Below, piece by piece: positions 20,941-32,241 of a stretch of DNA of 64,000 nt (positions within the stretch are counted from its first letter, which is position 1; every line of letters begins with the position of its first letter). A model generated the notes under the pieces. That model ran no database searches, was not told where the DNA came from, and saw nothing but the letters and a program-made list of their open reading frames with translations. The position numbers were made by a program, and so were the translations under genes. Origin of the DNA: Mycosarcoma maydis (taxonomy: Eukaryota > Basidiomycota > Ustilaginomycetes > Ustilaginales); the NCBI RefSeq assembly GCF_000328475.2, contig NC_026493.1:488768-552767 (forward strand), given 5' to 3'.

Positions 20941-21276
20941 GAAAGTAAAAGGACGTTGACAGAGTGGTTGGTTCTGCTTGCTTTGAAGTAAGGTGAAAGT
21001 GAAGATCATTGGCATCTGCTTGGGCTACTGCTCAGTCGTTGGCTGATCCAAGCGTAAAGCAACTTACTTCTATCACTATGTCTGACGGCGGAAACGCGCC
21101 TCCGACACGCTTCCAGAGAGGTTGGTGTTGAATGCTCAGCAGCAGACCGAGGAGAACACGGAAAGATCCATGTTGAAATCAAAGCAGCATAACGAAACCA
21201 TGTGCACGTGTGAAGAAAAGACAGCGTGTTAAACGAGAGAGCGAGCAAAGTACAAAGACGAATGCTACTGAATACA
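20819..21276. other. Convergent 3' flank with A26 tract
   Basis: 458 bp between the CAP10 gene and the converging sugar-transporter gene. It contains a perfect run of 26 A (20914-20939) about 95 bp after the CAP10 stop. This could be a length-variable tract or a trace of a retro-inserted poly(A) tail. Confidence 0.6.
20914..20939. repeat. A26 mononucleotide tract
   Basis: A perfect run of 26 adenines in the 3' flank of the CAP10 gene. Confidence 0.95.
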
Positions 21277-22716
21277 TCAAGAAATCTTTCGAGGGCGAAG
21301 ATCTTGCAGCTCGAGAAGATCCACGTGCTCGCCGACCGGCTTGGTCTCCTTCTCCAAGTCGTTGGTGCTGATATTGTAATAGTATCCCATCGGTGACTTT
21401 GGCGTTGGGGTTGCTATTGAGGACGAAGCAGGAGATGAAAATGGCGAAGCTGGTCCGAATGGCGTGGAAGAGTTGTTGGCTGCATCAAATTCGATATGGA
21501 GCGCCGGGTCATCGGCGCGACTGACACTTGGCATTACGGGCACATTGTCGGGTTTTGGCTCTTTCGGTAGATACCTGTGGTACACGGTACTGCAAGCGAG
21601 AATAACGCAGCTACCTGCAAACACAAGAAGAACATCGGGTATACCGTCGATCTTGCTTGATGCTGGAAACAGCAACTCGTTGAGTGCAAAAGTTAGGATG
21701 ATCGAGACGGCCGAAGTGAAATCATTGATAATCACACCGGCTTTCTTGAGCAGAATCGCAATCATCATGCCGTTAAACGACTGGCAAAAGACGACTCCCA
21801 TCGGCCAAGGACTAGCATGAAGATCGTGCAGCACCGGACCCAGGTGCGAGACATCGCGGAACAAGACAATGCATGCCGCTGGTAGGATGGAGAAGCACGA
21901 GAGCTGAACGTTGGATGCCCACAGGTTGACGCTGCGATCGCGAAAGATGAACTCTAGTATCACGCCTGCAGTGGAGCTCAGTGCTGCGGCTGCACACAGA
22001 GCGAACGATGCAGTGAGCGTCTTGCCTGATCCGGAAGATGTGATGCTGGCGCTGCTTGCAACAGCACGCGCTGTTGTGGTGGCAGTTTTGACGAGCATCA
22101 CACCGGCAAAGATGCCGAGGATGCAGAGCCACTGAATCGGAAGGATGCGTTTCTTGAGCACCAACCAGCTAAGAGTGGCACTCATCAGGATACGCATCTG
22201 CCAGAGAGCCTGGAAGAAAGCAGGGTCGAGTTCAGAGGCAGCATACAGGTAGAGGTTGTTCTGCACCACATAGATGACAGCTGGTACCATCAACCGAAGC
22301 CCTTGAATCTGGAAAATTTGGGAGCATACGTGCTGTAAGAGCGTCTGTTTGGCCGTGAAATCGCCGTTCCGTCCGCTCTCAAGCGTCGAGGGGGAGGCCT
22401 CCTTGTTGGTGTTGTTGGCGTTGACGAAGTTGTCGTCATGCTCAGAATCTTGCACTTCGAAATCTTCGGCTTGCAAGCGAGTATAGCCGTTGGAGCTGAC
22501 CGGAAAGCTTGTGCCTGCAGGCTCAAGCTGGCTTCTTTGTCGGTGTAGTGCACGTGCGAGGAGAAGGAAGGAGGCTACGATCTTGATGCTTTCGCACAGC
22601 AGAACAGTGAGCGATGGAGAGTATGCTGCATGTTTTGAAGCTTGGTGGAAGACGATACCTGTGCTAGACTTCAAGCCACTGATCCCAAGGATCAGAGGTG
22701 TGAGTGAGCCGAACAT
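21277..22716 (-). CDS. Nucleotide-sugar transporter, SLC35A type (transporter 1)
   Basis: A 479-residue protein with about ten hydrophobic segments, read from the ATG at 22716. Upstream in-frame sequence has no ATG. The N-terminus has SSTGIVFHQASKHAAYSPSL, followed by a hydrophilic loop (about 65-120) and VPAVIYVVQNNLYLYAASELDPAFFQALWQM. This VIYxxQNNLxxxAxxxLdpaxfQ sequence is diagnostic of UDP-galactose/UDP-GlcNAc/CMP-sialic acid transporters of the SLC35A group. Later come FNGMMIAILLKKAGVIINDF and SAVSIILTF. The role is antiport of a nucleotide sugar into the Golgi lumen; the exact substrate cannot be read from sequence. It sits between two CAP10 glycosyltransferase genes, which it could supply. 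The cytosolic C-terminus is Ser/Pro-rich. Confidence 0.9.
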   Translation of the reverse strand: MFGSLTPLILGISGLKSSTGIVFHQASKHAAYSPSLTVLLCESIKIVASFLLLARALHRQRSQLEPAGTSFPVSSNGYTRLQAEDFEVQDSEHDDNFVNANNTNKEASPSTLESGRNGDFTAKQTLLQHVCSQIFQIQGLRLMVPAVIYVVQNNLYLYAASELDPAFFQALWQMRILMSATLSWLVLKKRILPIQWLCILGIFAGVMLVKTATTTARAVASSASITSSGSGKTLTASFALCAAAALSSTAGVILEFIFRDRSVNLWASNVQLSCFSILPAACIVLFRDVSHLGPVLHDLHASPWPMGVVFCQSFNGMMIAILLKKAGVIINDFTSAVSIILTFALNELLFPASSKIDGIPDVLLVFAGSCVILACSTVYHRYLPKEPKPDNVPVMPSVSRADDPALHIEFDAANNSSTPFGPASPFSSPASSSIATPTPKSPMGYYYNISTNDLEKETKPVGEHVDLLELQDLRPRKIS

Positions 22717-24234
22717 TGTTGGTAGCGGATTCGAGATGGATTCATACAATGGCCGGAGATAAGGAGAAAGTTAGCTCGAGCGTTCAGCTGAGATGGTGGT
22801 GAGATTCAGAATGAGAGGTCGAGGCTGATCAAGGAACGTGTGTGTTGAGCAGCCAGACAACGATGCCAGCGAATGTTGAGCCGGCGGCAATCCAGTATCT
22901 CGCCTCACGAGGTTCTGCAGACGAGAATCAATCACAACAAAGCGCCTGAAGAGGACGAGGAGCACTTGGAATGGTAAGGGAGAGGTACACAATCTGGTCG
23001 GACGTTCGCCAAGCTGAGTCGAGGGATTTGGACCAAGCAATTGCTTCCCGCGCGCCGGCAGAGTTGCGTCGAGCCTCGAAGCGTATGTGTAGCTCAGAGG
23101 GCCACACTCATGACTGGAGGCAACGCTGTGCTGTTCATTGTCGGACAACCGAGGCCTAATCACAGTGGTTGCACCAGCATCCACAAAGATAAATTGACAA
23201 CGCGCGCAGATCACAAGGGGATAAAAGCCAAGAAGCGTCGGTCTCGATACAAGTTCACAGTACAAAACCCTGTTCGAGTTTGGTGAGATAGTTTCAGCTC
23301 GGCTATACCATGCACGATCTGAGTGACGAACTCAAGACGGGAACGGATATACACTTGATCTTGATTGAAGTGGCCTGGCTTGGGTAGGCGACGCCAAGAG
23401 GAAGATGAGAACGTGGAGACCCAACTGTAGACCGTGATTCTTGTCTCTGATTGTGGGAAAGGAGGAGGACAAGCAGCTATCTGCAGGTGACTTTGGCAGC
23501 TGTTCGTGACAGTGTGAGTATGCATGCAGTTCGGTCTCATGTCGATCCTGTTGGCCCACATTCGGCATATTTTAAAAATGAATGATAGGAATAAAAAAAC
23601 ATTGCTTATATTCTTTCGGTCAATACTGTGGCGCTCCTCTGGTCAAATGCTTGGTAACAGAAAAGAACAGATCATAAAAATGTCACTCAAGTCAATCCGC
23701 AAATTGATAATTTTACAGCGGTCATTGACTCGGAACGTTGCCACATGGAAGCACCCTTTATGCACGTTTTTATGCATTCAGATGACCGGAGTATCGATAT
23801 CACTTGAAAATCAGGCTTAACTGCTGAACGCAAACGAGTCGTGAATCGTGAATGTAAAATAAAAGAAAACCCAAATGGATCCAACAGGGTTTCTGGACAC
23901 TCACGACTCACGACTTACGACTCGTTCGGGCAGCGTTTGCTATTTCGAACTCGACCACTTTTGAATTCACGATTCACAATTTCTTTTCCAAACACACGCA
24001 CCATTTCCCGATTTGTTGTCATACACTCGTGAGTACTCTGCGCTTTATCTATATTTTTTCACACTTAAAGACACGGCAGGCTCAAGCCGCTCCTCGGAAT
24101 GAGCAGCGTAAGTGTATATACTGACCCTAGTTCCAGCCAAGCTGACATTAGTGAGACAAGATCTGGGATGGTGCTGCGGTTCGAAGGGTCTTGGTGAACA
24201 ATACACATACAGGGTTGCAGTGACGACAATGAAA
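22717..24234. other. Intergenic region between the sugar-transporter and second CAP10 genes
   Basis: 1.5 kb with AT-rich stretches (23560-23720) and AATCGTGAATG motifs (23840-23860, 23962-23985). A 164-codon frame at 22771-23265 has no protein-like features and overlaps the transporter's leader, so it is not called. Confidence 0.6.
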
Positions 24235-26163
24235 TCAAAAGGCTGCGTTCTGGAGCTCAGCAAACTCGATCAGAACCCTGGCATAGTAAAGAGCAATATC
24301 GATCGGGCGAAGCGTCGCTTCAGCCCACTGTTTCGATGTCGATGCAATCTTGGCAGCCGTTTGCGGACCTTGAGGATGGCTGATGAAAAAGTCGAGCAAC
24401 ATTGGCAGCTCGTTGTTCTCGATGCGAAGATCCAAAGGCACATAGTGAATCCAGGGGACGAGATGATCGTCATGGTATTCAGACCAGATCGTCTGCTTAA
24501 AGACAAGCGAGTTGGAGCCAAGCAGCTGATAAAATCGGCACGACATCGATTGGCCGTCCAGATCGAGCAGGTACTTGTACTTGTATACATCATTCCGGCC
24601 TTCGGTGCCAGTGGTGATTTGATTGGCCGTTAGTGAGGCCAGAGTGGGCTCGTCTGCCAGAACAAACATGTTCCATGCTACATTGAACTTTTGGGGACCA
24701 AGTCGCTTGACCGCATCCACCACGGAGCGATCGGTGTAGTCGAATAGGGGCAAGGTGTTTCCAGCGACTTGAACCGATTCACGCGACGGTATTATAGTTT
24801 TATTGGGAGCGTAAATCGCGTCAAACGGGTCGACTTCAACGCCCAAAGTCAACTTGTTGGCTGCTTCACGTAGCTGCTTGACGTACCGGAGCATGCGGTG
24901 TCGGTGTCCTCGCGCCCAGGTTGTTGGAGTCTGCGCTTCACCTGTAGTAGTGCCTCGCCAGTACAAGACATCCTTCTTGCCCTCCCAAGGGATCTTATCG
25001 GGATAGCCTCGATACATCTCGTTGCCATAACAGACGTTGGGAGCCAAGATGTCGGCAAAGTTTGAGATTTTGGATCTGGAAAGCATGGGAACTAGCTTGT
25101 TGAGCGGGTTAAAGTTTGCTGGAGCTTGAAAGAAGCCGTGAAGCTCTCTCAGCTCGTGACGATCCTCTGAGCAATAGTCCATCGGCGGCTGTAGACTGTT
25201 CCAGGCTCTTTTCGGTGTCAAGTGGTTGGAAGGGCAGGCTTTGGCCAGGACGGCTGTGGGATCCTTGCCTGACAGATCGGTCGACCGAAGCAGCTCGGTA
25301 GGTGCCCGTGATGAGGCATGCGGCACTCTCGGCTCAGCATACCAGTTGAAAAGGATCGACACATCTGGGATGATATGCTGCACGGGTTTCAGCAGCTCGA
25401 TCAGAGTAGAGGCAGAGAGTGGGCCTAGATCCGGACCAAGAACGACTACCTGACCATCAACCACGCTAAGCTGGCCAAGCTCGTGGCCAGGCAGCTCAGA
25501 TTTGGCTTCGAGGATGCGTGCCTTGAGCTTGCCACCCACGAGACCAGCTTTTCGAAACGTATTGAGATCAACTTCGATTTGATCGTAGTCGTCGATGATA
25601 GTCACATTGTGTTCCAGAGCGAGTTTGACCCATGCCTCAAAAGCGCGAGGAGGTGCACGCAGGTATCGACGCTTGTACGCCCGAATTGCTTCTTGAGGCG
25701 TACGCGACTGTCGCGAGAGAAGCTGGGAAGCAATTTCTTCAGCATGATTTACCTTACAAGGGATGTAGTGAGTTTCTGTTAACGCGCATTTGGCCATAAC
25801 ATCGTCTATAGCTGTGTTCGCTGCTTTGTACGCCGAAGTGGACGACGAGAGGTAGGAGGGTGAAGAGGTATAATCGTAGCGATTGGCGCCGCTCGAGAGC
25901 AGAAGAAAAAGACCTAGAGCCGCGAGACCTCCCACCACCGTCAGTCCCACTTTGCCCATGTTTTTTGCAGATTTGGTGCGCAAGTCGAAAGTCGGACGTC
26001 CCATATCTTGAGCTCGAAATGACCTTTGCTTGTGACGATCGTCCTGGAAGGACTCCTGCTGAATGCTGGGTGAGAAGGCGTTGATTCTTAAACGAGCTGG
26101 TGCGGTTGCTTGACTTGGACCGTGCTTGCTGTTAACAACGTATGAGGACATGCCTGTCGCCAT
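24235..26163 (-). CDS. CAP10-domain glycosyltransferase, type II membrane protein (paralogue 2)
   Basis: A 642-residue single-exon protein. The short cytosolic tail is followed by one membrane anchor at about 72-90 (VGLTVVGGLAALGLFLLL) and a lumenal catalytic part. CAP10 motifs are VLYWRGTTTGEAQTPTTWA, GHRHRMLRY, YLLDLDGQSMSCRFYQLL, SNSLVFKQ and YHDDHLVPWIHYVPLDL. The same blocks in the same order occur in the protein encoded at 18791-20818, showing that the two are paralogues, well diverged in the stem region. Like its relative it should act in the Golgi on a glycan acceptor; donor and acceptor are unknown. The ATG at 26163 is the first in frame, with another four codons later. Confidence 0.9.
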   Translation of the reverse strand: MATGMSSYVVNSKHGPSQATAPARLRINAFSPSIQQESFQDDRHKQRSFRAQDMGRPTFDLRTKSAKNMGKVGLTVVGGLAALGLFLLLSSGANRYDYTSSPSYLSSSTSAYKAANTAIDDVMAKCALTETHYIPCKVNHAEEIASQLLSRQSRTPQEAIRAYKRRYLRAPPRAFEAWVKLALEHNVTIIDDYDQIEVDLNTFRKAGLVGGKLKARILEAKSELPGHELGQLSVVDGQVVVLGPDLGPLSASTLIELLKPVQHIIPDVSILFNWYAEPRVPHASSRAPTELLRSTDLSGKDPTAVLAKACPSNHLTPKRAWNSLQPPMDYCSEDRHELRELHGFFQAPANFNPLNKLVPMLSRSKISNFADILAPNVCYGNEMYRGYPDKIPWEGKKDVLYWRGTTTGEAQTPTTWARGHRHRMLRYVKQLREAANKLTLGVEVDPFDAIYAPNKTIIPSRESVQVAGNTLPLFDYTDRSVVDAVKRLGPQKFNVAWNMFVLADEPTLASLTANQITTGTEGRNDVYKYKYLLDLDGQSMSCRFYQLLGSNSLVFKQTIWSEYHDDHLVPWIHYVPLDLRIENNELPMLLDFFISHPQGPQTAAKIASTSKQWAEATLRPIDIALYYARVLIEFAELQNAAF

Positions 26164-27660
26164 CTTGTTTGTTAAATGTCTAGGTGATGGCGAGGAAGAG
26201 GGATGACAACCTGTCTCACATTGACAAACCCTTCAGCAGCTCAAAGATTCGTTCAAGGGACAGATAAAGAGGGCCGACTACACCGGACTTCCAAAAAACT
26301 TTCTCAGCGCGTACAGACTTGATAAGATCATTGGCTCGTGGACGCCTGAGATTGTAGGCGCGATTCGGAGGCGGTTGCTTTGCCTGCCAGTCAAACAAGA
26401 AAGACGACGAGGGTCAGAGGCATCACAAATGGCCAAACGCAAGCATATTTCCGGTGACAGTTATGTGTTGCAGACACCTCAACACCGAGACCGTTTAAGT
26501 TTCAATTTGTTGCGCTCAAAAAGCAATTACTAATGCGACTTGTACGGTGTTCTGTGACGTTCAGCTTGGATAAATTTGAGAATCACATGTGATAGAATTA
26601 ATATAATATAATATCAATCGTGATTTACAATAAAATTAAAAATACAAGCTGAGGGAAAACTTGAGAAAACCTCAGACTGAGCTGAAATCACGAATCTTGA
26701 ATCCAGAATTGTAGATGCACACTTCGGCGGCTGCACATTGACACTTGAACACTTGACCGAGGACAGCAACACGCGGGAAGAGCCGAGGGAGGAGCCGAGA
26801 GTGTGAATCACGGAACATGAATCACGAATGTTCTTGAGTGCATACTCCTCCACGTTGCTGGTCCACTCAGACATGCTGACAGCTCTGTTCTGCTAAGTTA
26901 AGTCGATGATGATATTTGCAACCCCGAGTTGCGTATTCGGCATCTTGCTCACTTGTTGCTCAACTGTGATTCAATTTACTTCACAGTCAAGGCTTGAAAT
27001 CGCATCCTGCATCATCGGCCCTCTGCATGCGCCAGCTTTTGTTCAAGGTGTAAAATGCTAGAGAGTTCATGTCTCCATGTTGGTTCCCGTGTACGTCTGA
27101 TATGCGACCGGTATTGCCTTCTTTTATTCTCAGCGCTCGCATTTTTTGCAACCAGATGCACTGTGGTGAGTTGTGAGTTGCTTTCAAGTCTGGAATCCAG
27201 TAAGCAAGCACCAGAAACAGTCTGCTCTTCTTGCATTCACTCTGCCATCTCCGCTAGAGCTTTTAATGACGGTGGACACCGTGCATGAGTGAGCGTTAAT
27301 AATTCTTGTTAGCCAACAACAAGAAATCTCGAGCCGTAGAGTGATAGATGCTGTACTTGTAAACAAATGCGAGGAGCACACTTGACCTCGCCTGTGTTCT
27401 GATGATCCTGGGAGAATCTCAAAGGGCTCGAAGTTTATCTTTGTCCGAAGTGTCTTTCTGTACTCCAACTTTCTTGCCAGCCTCACCATCGTTATCAACC
27501 TTACCATCCTTCTTCGCTAACCACATCATCCTACCTCGAATACATCTCACACCCCAACTCTTTCCTCCTTTTATCCTCTGGCCCTTTGCGATCTTGCACT
27601 GCACCCATACATTCTTTCATCACACCGCTCGCTAGCGTCCCAGACCCTATCCCGAATACA
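26164..27660. other. Divergent intergenic region between CAP10 and acyltransferase genes
   Basis: 1.5 kb. It contains an AT-rich TATAATATAAT block (26596-26640), scattered AATCACGAATC motifs (26688, 26808-26830), and a pyrimidine-rich leader before the acyltransferase ATG (about 27440-27640). No gene was seen. Confidence 0.55.
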
Positions 27661-28986
27661 ATGACTAGCGGCAGCAATCAACTTCGATCCGCGCGCAATT
27701 CAGACGAAGAGACCAGAAGGCCCAATCTCGTTTCACCACCCTCATATCGTTCTTCACGCGAAGCGAGCCCCACGTTTGAATCCAAGGGCATCATGGAAAA
27801 CTCGAGCATGTTGCCGCCTCCGGCATCCGAGCCGACCGCCAAAACGGGTATCAAGCTGCTAGGCAAGATCGGATTTGTTCCCGGCTGGGAGGGTCTCAGA
27901 GGTATAGCCGTGGCACTGGTCATGGTTTCTCACGTGGTAGAGAAGAAGGAGATGCTTGGCATTTTAGGTGTCGAAGTCTTCTTCGTGCTTTCGGGCTTCC
28001 TCATCACCGGAGTGCTCATGTCTCAAATCGAAAAGCAAGACAAAGCACAGCAGGCTTCTACTTCGGCTGCATCCCAAAAAATCTCGCTCAGGCGCTTCTC
28101 GTTCCTGCCAAGGTTCTACATGGATCGATTCGTTCGACTCACGCCTGCCCTGGCGCTCATGGTCGGCATCGTGGCCAAAATTGCGCTTCGACTTGGCGCT
28201 TCGCCACCTGCAGTGAAATCCGATGCGTTGGCGGCGTTCTTTTACATGCATAACATGTTCCCGCTTTCTCCTCAAGACTCTCGACTGATGTATCCTGGTC
28301 TCTACCTCAACACTTGGTCGCTCGCGGTCGAAGAGCAGTTTTACATTTTCTGGTCACTTCTGATTCCTTTCGTGATTCCTCTTTCACTTAAGAAGAGAGC
28401 GTTGGTCATGAGCTTTCTCATCTTTGTGGGCTTCTACATTCGTCACTTTAGCGGCTGGAACTTCCTTGGCGAGAAGATGTATGGCATCGACTATCGCTAT
28501 GCATACTGCGCCAATGCCTGGAAGATGTTCATCGGGTGCTCAGCTCGTCTGCTTCCTATTCCCGAGATCTTTACACGCAAGTGGGTAGGCACCATCAGCA
28601 CGCTCGGCTTCTTCTTTCTCACATACATGTGGGGCTATGGCTTGACTAACTTTGACTTCCGAACCACAGGTGTCTGGCTCGAGCTGTTCACTGCTTTGCT
28701 GGTCTTGATGATCGTACTTGGAAGTATCAACGGCAACCCTATCCTGGAAAGCAAGCTGTTCCGCTTCCCCGGCAGGATTTCCTACTCTTGGTATCTGTGG
28801 CAGTTCCCTCTTCAGGCGCTTCACGGCTGGCCTGTCGGCAACTGGGGACCCACGGGACTCGCATTTACGGTAGCCACTTTCACAACCTTCATGATCGAGG
28901 AGCCTATCAGGAACAAGTATCATGCTTGGAAGACTAGCTCTATCAAGAAAGAGGAGGACAAACAACACGCTCGTCGTGAGGATTGA
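27661..28986 (+). CDS. Acyltransferase-3 family membrane O-acyltransferase
   Basis: A 441-residue protein with about ten membrane segments. It has the hallmarks of the OafA/acyltransferase-3 family: GWEGLRGIAVALVMVSHV near residues 78-95 with the conserved R..A...H, then VEVFFVLSGFLITG, FYMDRFVRLTPAL and WSLAVEEQFYIFWSLLIPF. These enzymes move an acetyl or other acyl group from a cytosolic donor onto sugars or lipids on the other side of the membrane. In fungi, CAS1-type and related enzymes O-acetylate capsule polysaccharide, although this protein is of the bacterial-like AT3 type rather than CAS1. The ATG at 27661 follows CCGAATACA and begins the hydrophilic Ser/Pro tail. It lies within the glycan gene group. 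Confidence 0.92.
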   Translation: MTSGSNQLRSARNSDEETRRPNLVSPPSYRSSREASPTFESKGIMENSSMLPPPASEPTAKTGIKLLGKIGFVPGWEGLRGIAVALVMVSHVVEKKEMLGILGVEVFFVLSGFLITGVLMSQIEKQDKAQQASTSAASQKISLRRFSFLPRFYMDRFVRLTPALALMVGIVAKIALRLGASPPAVKSDALAAFFYMHNMFPLSPQDSRLMYPGLYLNTWSLAVEEQFYIFWSLLIPFVIPLSLKKRALVMSFLIFVGFYIRHFSGWNFLGEKMYGIDYRYAYCANAWKMFIGCSARLLPIPEIFTRKWVGTISTLGFFFLTYMWGYGLTNFDFRTTGVWLELFTALLVLMIVLGSINGNPILESKLFRFPGRISYSWYLWQFPLQALHGWPVGNWGPTGLAFTVATFTTFMIEEPIRNKYHAWKTSSIKKEEDKQHARRED

Positions 28987-30600
28987 GAATTCCCCTAACC
29001 TCTCTCGCCTGTTAGCTCATTTTTCTTTTCTCTTTCTTTACCTTGCGCTATTGCCCCCGCACCTCTTTTCACTCAATTTATTGAACCCATAAGAAAGTTT
29101 TTCTCTGCCTCGTGCTTGCCCGAACGATGGCCTTGTTCGCTGTTCGCTCTCACGACCGAATCACAGACTTGTTCAGCGCCAGTGCTGCAATCGGTGTCTT
29201 CGGCAAACAACGAGATGGGGCTCAAACACACTCTGTTACGGATTGCGCCTCGCTAAAATTTTCTACGCATAACGCGGATTAGCTCTACCCGTAGTACTAA
29301 ACACGGGAAGCAAGACGGCAATCCTCTTGCAATCGAAACAGACTCTGTAAGGTTAAACAGTGCTTGGCATTGGACCTACCGTGCAGCCTGGCCGGTGCAG
29401 AGTCAACATTGCAGAATCCGGTCCACGTGGCCGCCAAGTAGGACTGTTCTCATTTCGTGATAGCACAGATCCGTCCAGATTCCAGCGCATTAACACGCTA
29501 CACTTGGTCTCTGGCATGATGACACCTCCAAGCAAGGGTATGGGCAGTCGGGCAAGAGTCATGCGCTTGAATGCAGGTGCAGCGCGCATTTTAGGGCCCG
29601 AAGTTGTTCTCGGTCAGTTGGAATGAACGATCAATGAGGATGAATGATCAGCACGCCACACCGAAGATGATCGACATTCAAAATAATTTTCGAAACGAAA
29701 AATTCATCAAAATCGTGAATGGTTACGGTTCAAAGGAAGGACGCCGAAGAAATGATGATAAGAAAAACACCAGAAAAGTGGCCTAAACTGTCTTTTGTTG
29801 AGTGATTGGTGTAAGAATCGATCAGAAGCACACTCCATCTGCTGGCAAATGACTGTCATTGATCCCCTGTGCACGCAAGATCCGCACATATCGAAGAGAT
29901 ATGTGTTTCATGTGGGAAGATTGGAAGGACCACGCTGTTTTCCATTGGATTTCTCTAGGTATTAGTCAACCGAGACTGCAATCACCGACCGAGATTGGAA
30001 AGATGCCGAGGCGGAGTTGGACAGCTCGCATCGAATCTGCATGACATCTCATCTCGAAGCCTGACATTTAATCGCATCCTGTCGCTAGGTGCCACTGTCG
30101 CGAAACTTTCTTTTTTTCAATTTTTCAATTTTTCGATTTTTTGTTTTGTTTTTGTTTTTGTTTTATTTTGTCTCCGAGGGTCCAAGCTGAGACACAGTAG
30201 ACCACGCCGGCTTGGCTGGAGGCTGGACGCCACAGTTGTGAGGTTTGCATTCGCTCCCGCGCATCACCGTTTGTTGCAACAACCACGCGCCTCTTGGTGC
30301 TGGCATGGCTTCACTGGCTTTGTGTGTCACCAAAGAGGCACATGGCTCGGCTTGTTCTCTACGGCTTGCCCATGCGAGGCTGCCTCAGAGCCAACTTAGG
30401 GTTAAGTTGGCTTTCGCCAGCAACATTTACGGTATTTGGCTCCCGACGTTGATTCGCTCCGACTTTCTCGCCAAGTAAGGCTTGGCATTTTCGATGTTGA
30501 CCCGGGTCCTGTTGATCTTCGGTACTCGATCTTGAGCTCCAGCCTGTCCTTTGTCTCGTAATTTCGCTTATCACAACACGCTGGCGTTTGCTGTAAAGCC
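28987..30600. other. Intergenic region
   Basis: 1.6 kb with T-rich 3' flank (28990-29100), an AT-rich segment (29680-29790) and a T-rich tract of TTTTTCAATTTTTC repeats (30111-30170). No supportable gene was seen. Confidence 0.6.
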
Positions 30601-32241
30601 ATGGCGGCTGACTCTCCAACGTCCTGCCACATGTCTCACACCGCTCTCCCATCGGCTCAACAACCCTCTCGGTCGCTGCATCAGAGATCATGCTCTTCCA
30701 AAATTCTAAATTTGTCCTCAATCCAAAATAAGCCGGTCGAGGAGCAAATCCACTTTTCTCTAGCCTTGTACAAGACCTCCAACTCGTCTCGGCCCCAACC
30801 TTTGTCGTCAACTAGTCGTTACCACTCGCATCGTCAACCTTGGTTTCCTCCACTTGATCTTATCAGAACCGTAGCAGCCTGGCTCGATAGCAAAGTAAAC
30901 AGAACGGCCAGAACTTCTGCATTCGATCATCAAGAAGTGGCACCGAGCACACTTGGATCGTCTGTACGAGCCGGTGTGGCACGCAATTCCATCATGCTGC
31001 TCGACGATGCGGAACTTAGTTTTCGAAAATGGGCGAGCTTGGCGGTGCTCGTCTTGTTCACCACAGTCACAAGCATCGTCTCACAACGATCACGCAGCGT
31101 AGCTCCACAGGAGAGGTATTCGATCGCAGCTTCAGTTTTTCTATCCGAGCTGTTCAAATTGCTCATGGGCTTTGCAGTAGCTATGGTGTCGTGCAAGACC
31201 ACTTCGAGCAAGGACAGTGCAACGCTACCCTTGTTCTCAGACAAATCGGAAGGCCAAGATCACGACGACTCTTGCCATCGAAACGATCAACTCGACTCTC
31301 CCACCTCGCCTCTTTCACCTTCAAGTGCGACGTCCTCGACGTCCCCGATGTCGACAATAGACAGGGTGCGCAAAACGTGGAGCGACATCTACTGCCCATC
31401 GGCATGGATGATGGGAGTACCTGCACTCATCTATGTGCTTCAAAACATGCTTCAGCTGGGTGCCAACTCGTACTTGAGCCCAGTCGCATACCAGGGACTG
31501 TCACAACTCAAGCTGTTGACGGCGGCCATCATCAGTGTGTCGCTGTTTGGAAAAAGACTCTTGTTGCGTCAATGGATATGTCTGGCTGTTCTGTTGTCAG
31601 GGGTCATCTTTTTGACACAGAAGCCCGTCACTTCTCAGGATATAGTAAATGCAGCCGCACTCCTCGGTCAGGTCGAGCCGGGACCGGACTCGCCTTTCTC
31701 GCATCTTCAATCAGATCTCTCAGCATCAGCACCTGTTTCCAAGGTGCTGTCCCAGGCCATGGAGTTAGCAAGCAGGTATGCAAGCGCACAATTAGCAGTG
31801 GGAGGCTTAATGGTAGTACTCGCCTGCATCTGCGGTAGCTTCGCAGGAGTGTATATCGAGACCAAGCTCAAATCGAGCATGTCGGTGGCGCTGTCAGTGC
31901 GCAATGCACAACTGGCATCCTTTGCCCTGGTCACCGCGGGCGCGGCTGTAGTAATGGAAGCGATCGGTCAACGCGAGTGGGCGCCATTGAAGCACTTTTC
32001 AACATTGGCTTGGATTACAGTCCTTCTGCGAGCTTGCAGCGGCTACATAGTATCAGCAACGCTGCGATACGCCGACACCATCATGAAAGGTTTCGCTACA
32101 AGTGTGGCTATCATAACGACGATCGCCTTGGAAAGCATTTTGCATTCTCAGCCGCCGTCGTTCGTGCAGCTACTGGGCAGTGCACTGGTGATGTTTAGCA
32201 CGTACAACTATGTTTACTGGGGTGCCGCCGCCAAATCATAG
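30601..32241 (+). CDS. Nucleotide-sugar transporter, SLC35A type (transporter 2)
   Basis: The 546-residue protein has an unusually long hydrophilic N-terminal part (about 1-140) and then a ten-segment transporter domain. Motifs include WASLAVLVLFTTVTSIVSQR, a Ser/Pro-rich loop (about 205-260), VPALIYVLQNMLQLGANSYL, PVAYQGLSQLKLLTAAII, and in the second half GSFAGVYIETKLKSS and ADTIMKGFATSVAIITTIA. This is the SLC35A pattern, closest in feel to CMP-sialic acid/UDP-galactose transporters. Expected role: import of a nucleotide sugar into the Golgi. The start could be further down (Met at 11 or 132); the first 100 residues look poorly conserved, so the N-terminus is uncertain. It differs clearly in sequence from transporter 1. 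Confidence 0.88.
   Translation: MAADSPTSCHMSHTALPSAQQPSRSLHQRSCSSKILNLSSIQNKPVEEQIHFSLALYKTSNSSRPQPLSSTSRYHSHRQPWFPPLDLIRTVAAWLDSKVNRTARTSAFDHQEVAPSTLGSSVRAGVARNSIMLLDDAELSFRKWASLAVLVLFTTVTSIVSQRSRSVAPQERYSIAASVFLSELFKLLMGFAVAMVSCKTTSSKDSATLPLFSDKSEGQDHDDSCHRNDQLDSPTSPLSPSSATSSTSPMSTIDRVRKTWSDIYCPSAWMMGVPALIYVLQNMLQLGANSYLSPVAYQGLSQLKLLTAAIISVSLFGKRLLLRQWICLAVLLSGVIFLTQKPVTSQDIVNAAALLGQVEPGPDSPFSHLQSDLSASAPVSKVLSQAMELASRYASAQLAVGGLMVVLACICGSFAGVYIETKLKSSMSVALSVRNAQLASFALVTAGAAVVMEAIGQREWAPLKHFSTLAWITVLLRACSGYIVSATLRYADTIMKGFATSVAIITTIALESILHSQPPSFVQLLGSALVMFSTYNYVYWGAAAKS

Noticed and set aside
22771..23265. 164-codon minus-strand frame upstream of the sugar transporter
   Set aside because: No hydrophobic or domain pattern, and it lies in the probable leader of the transporter gene.
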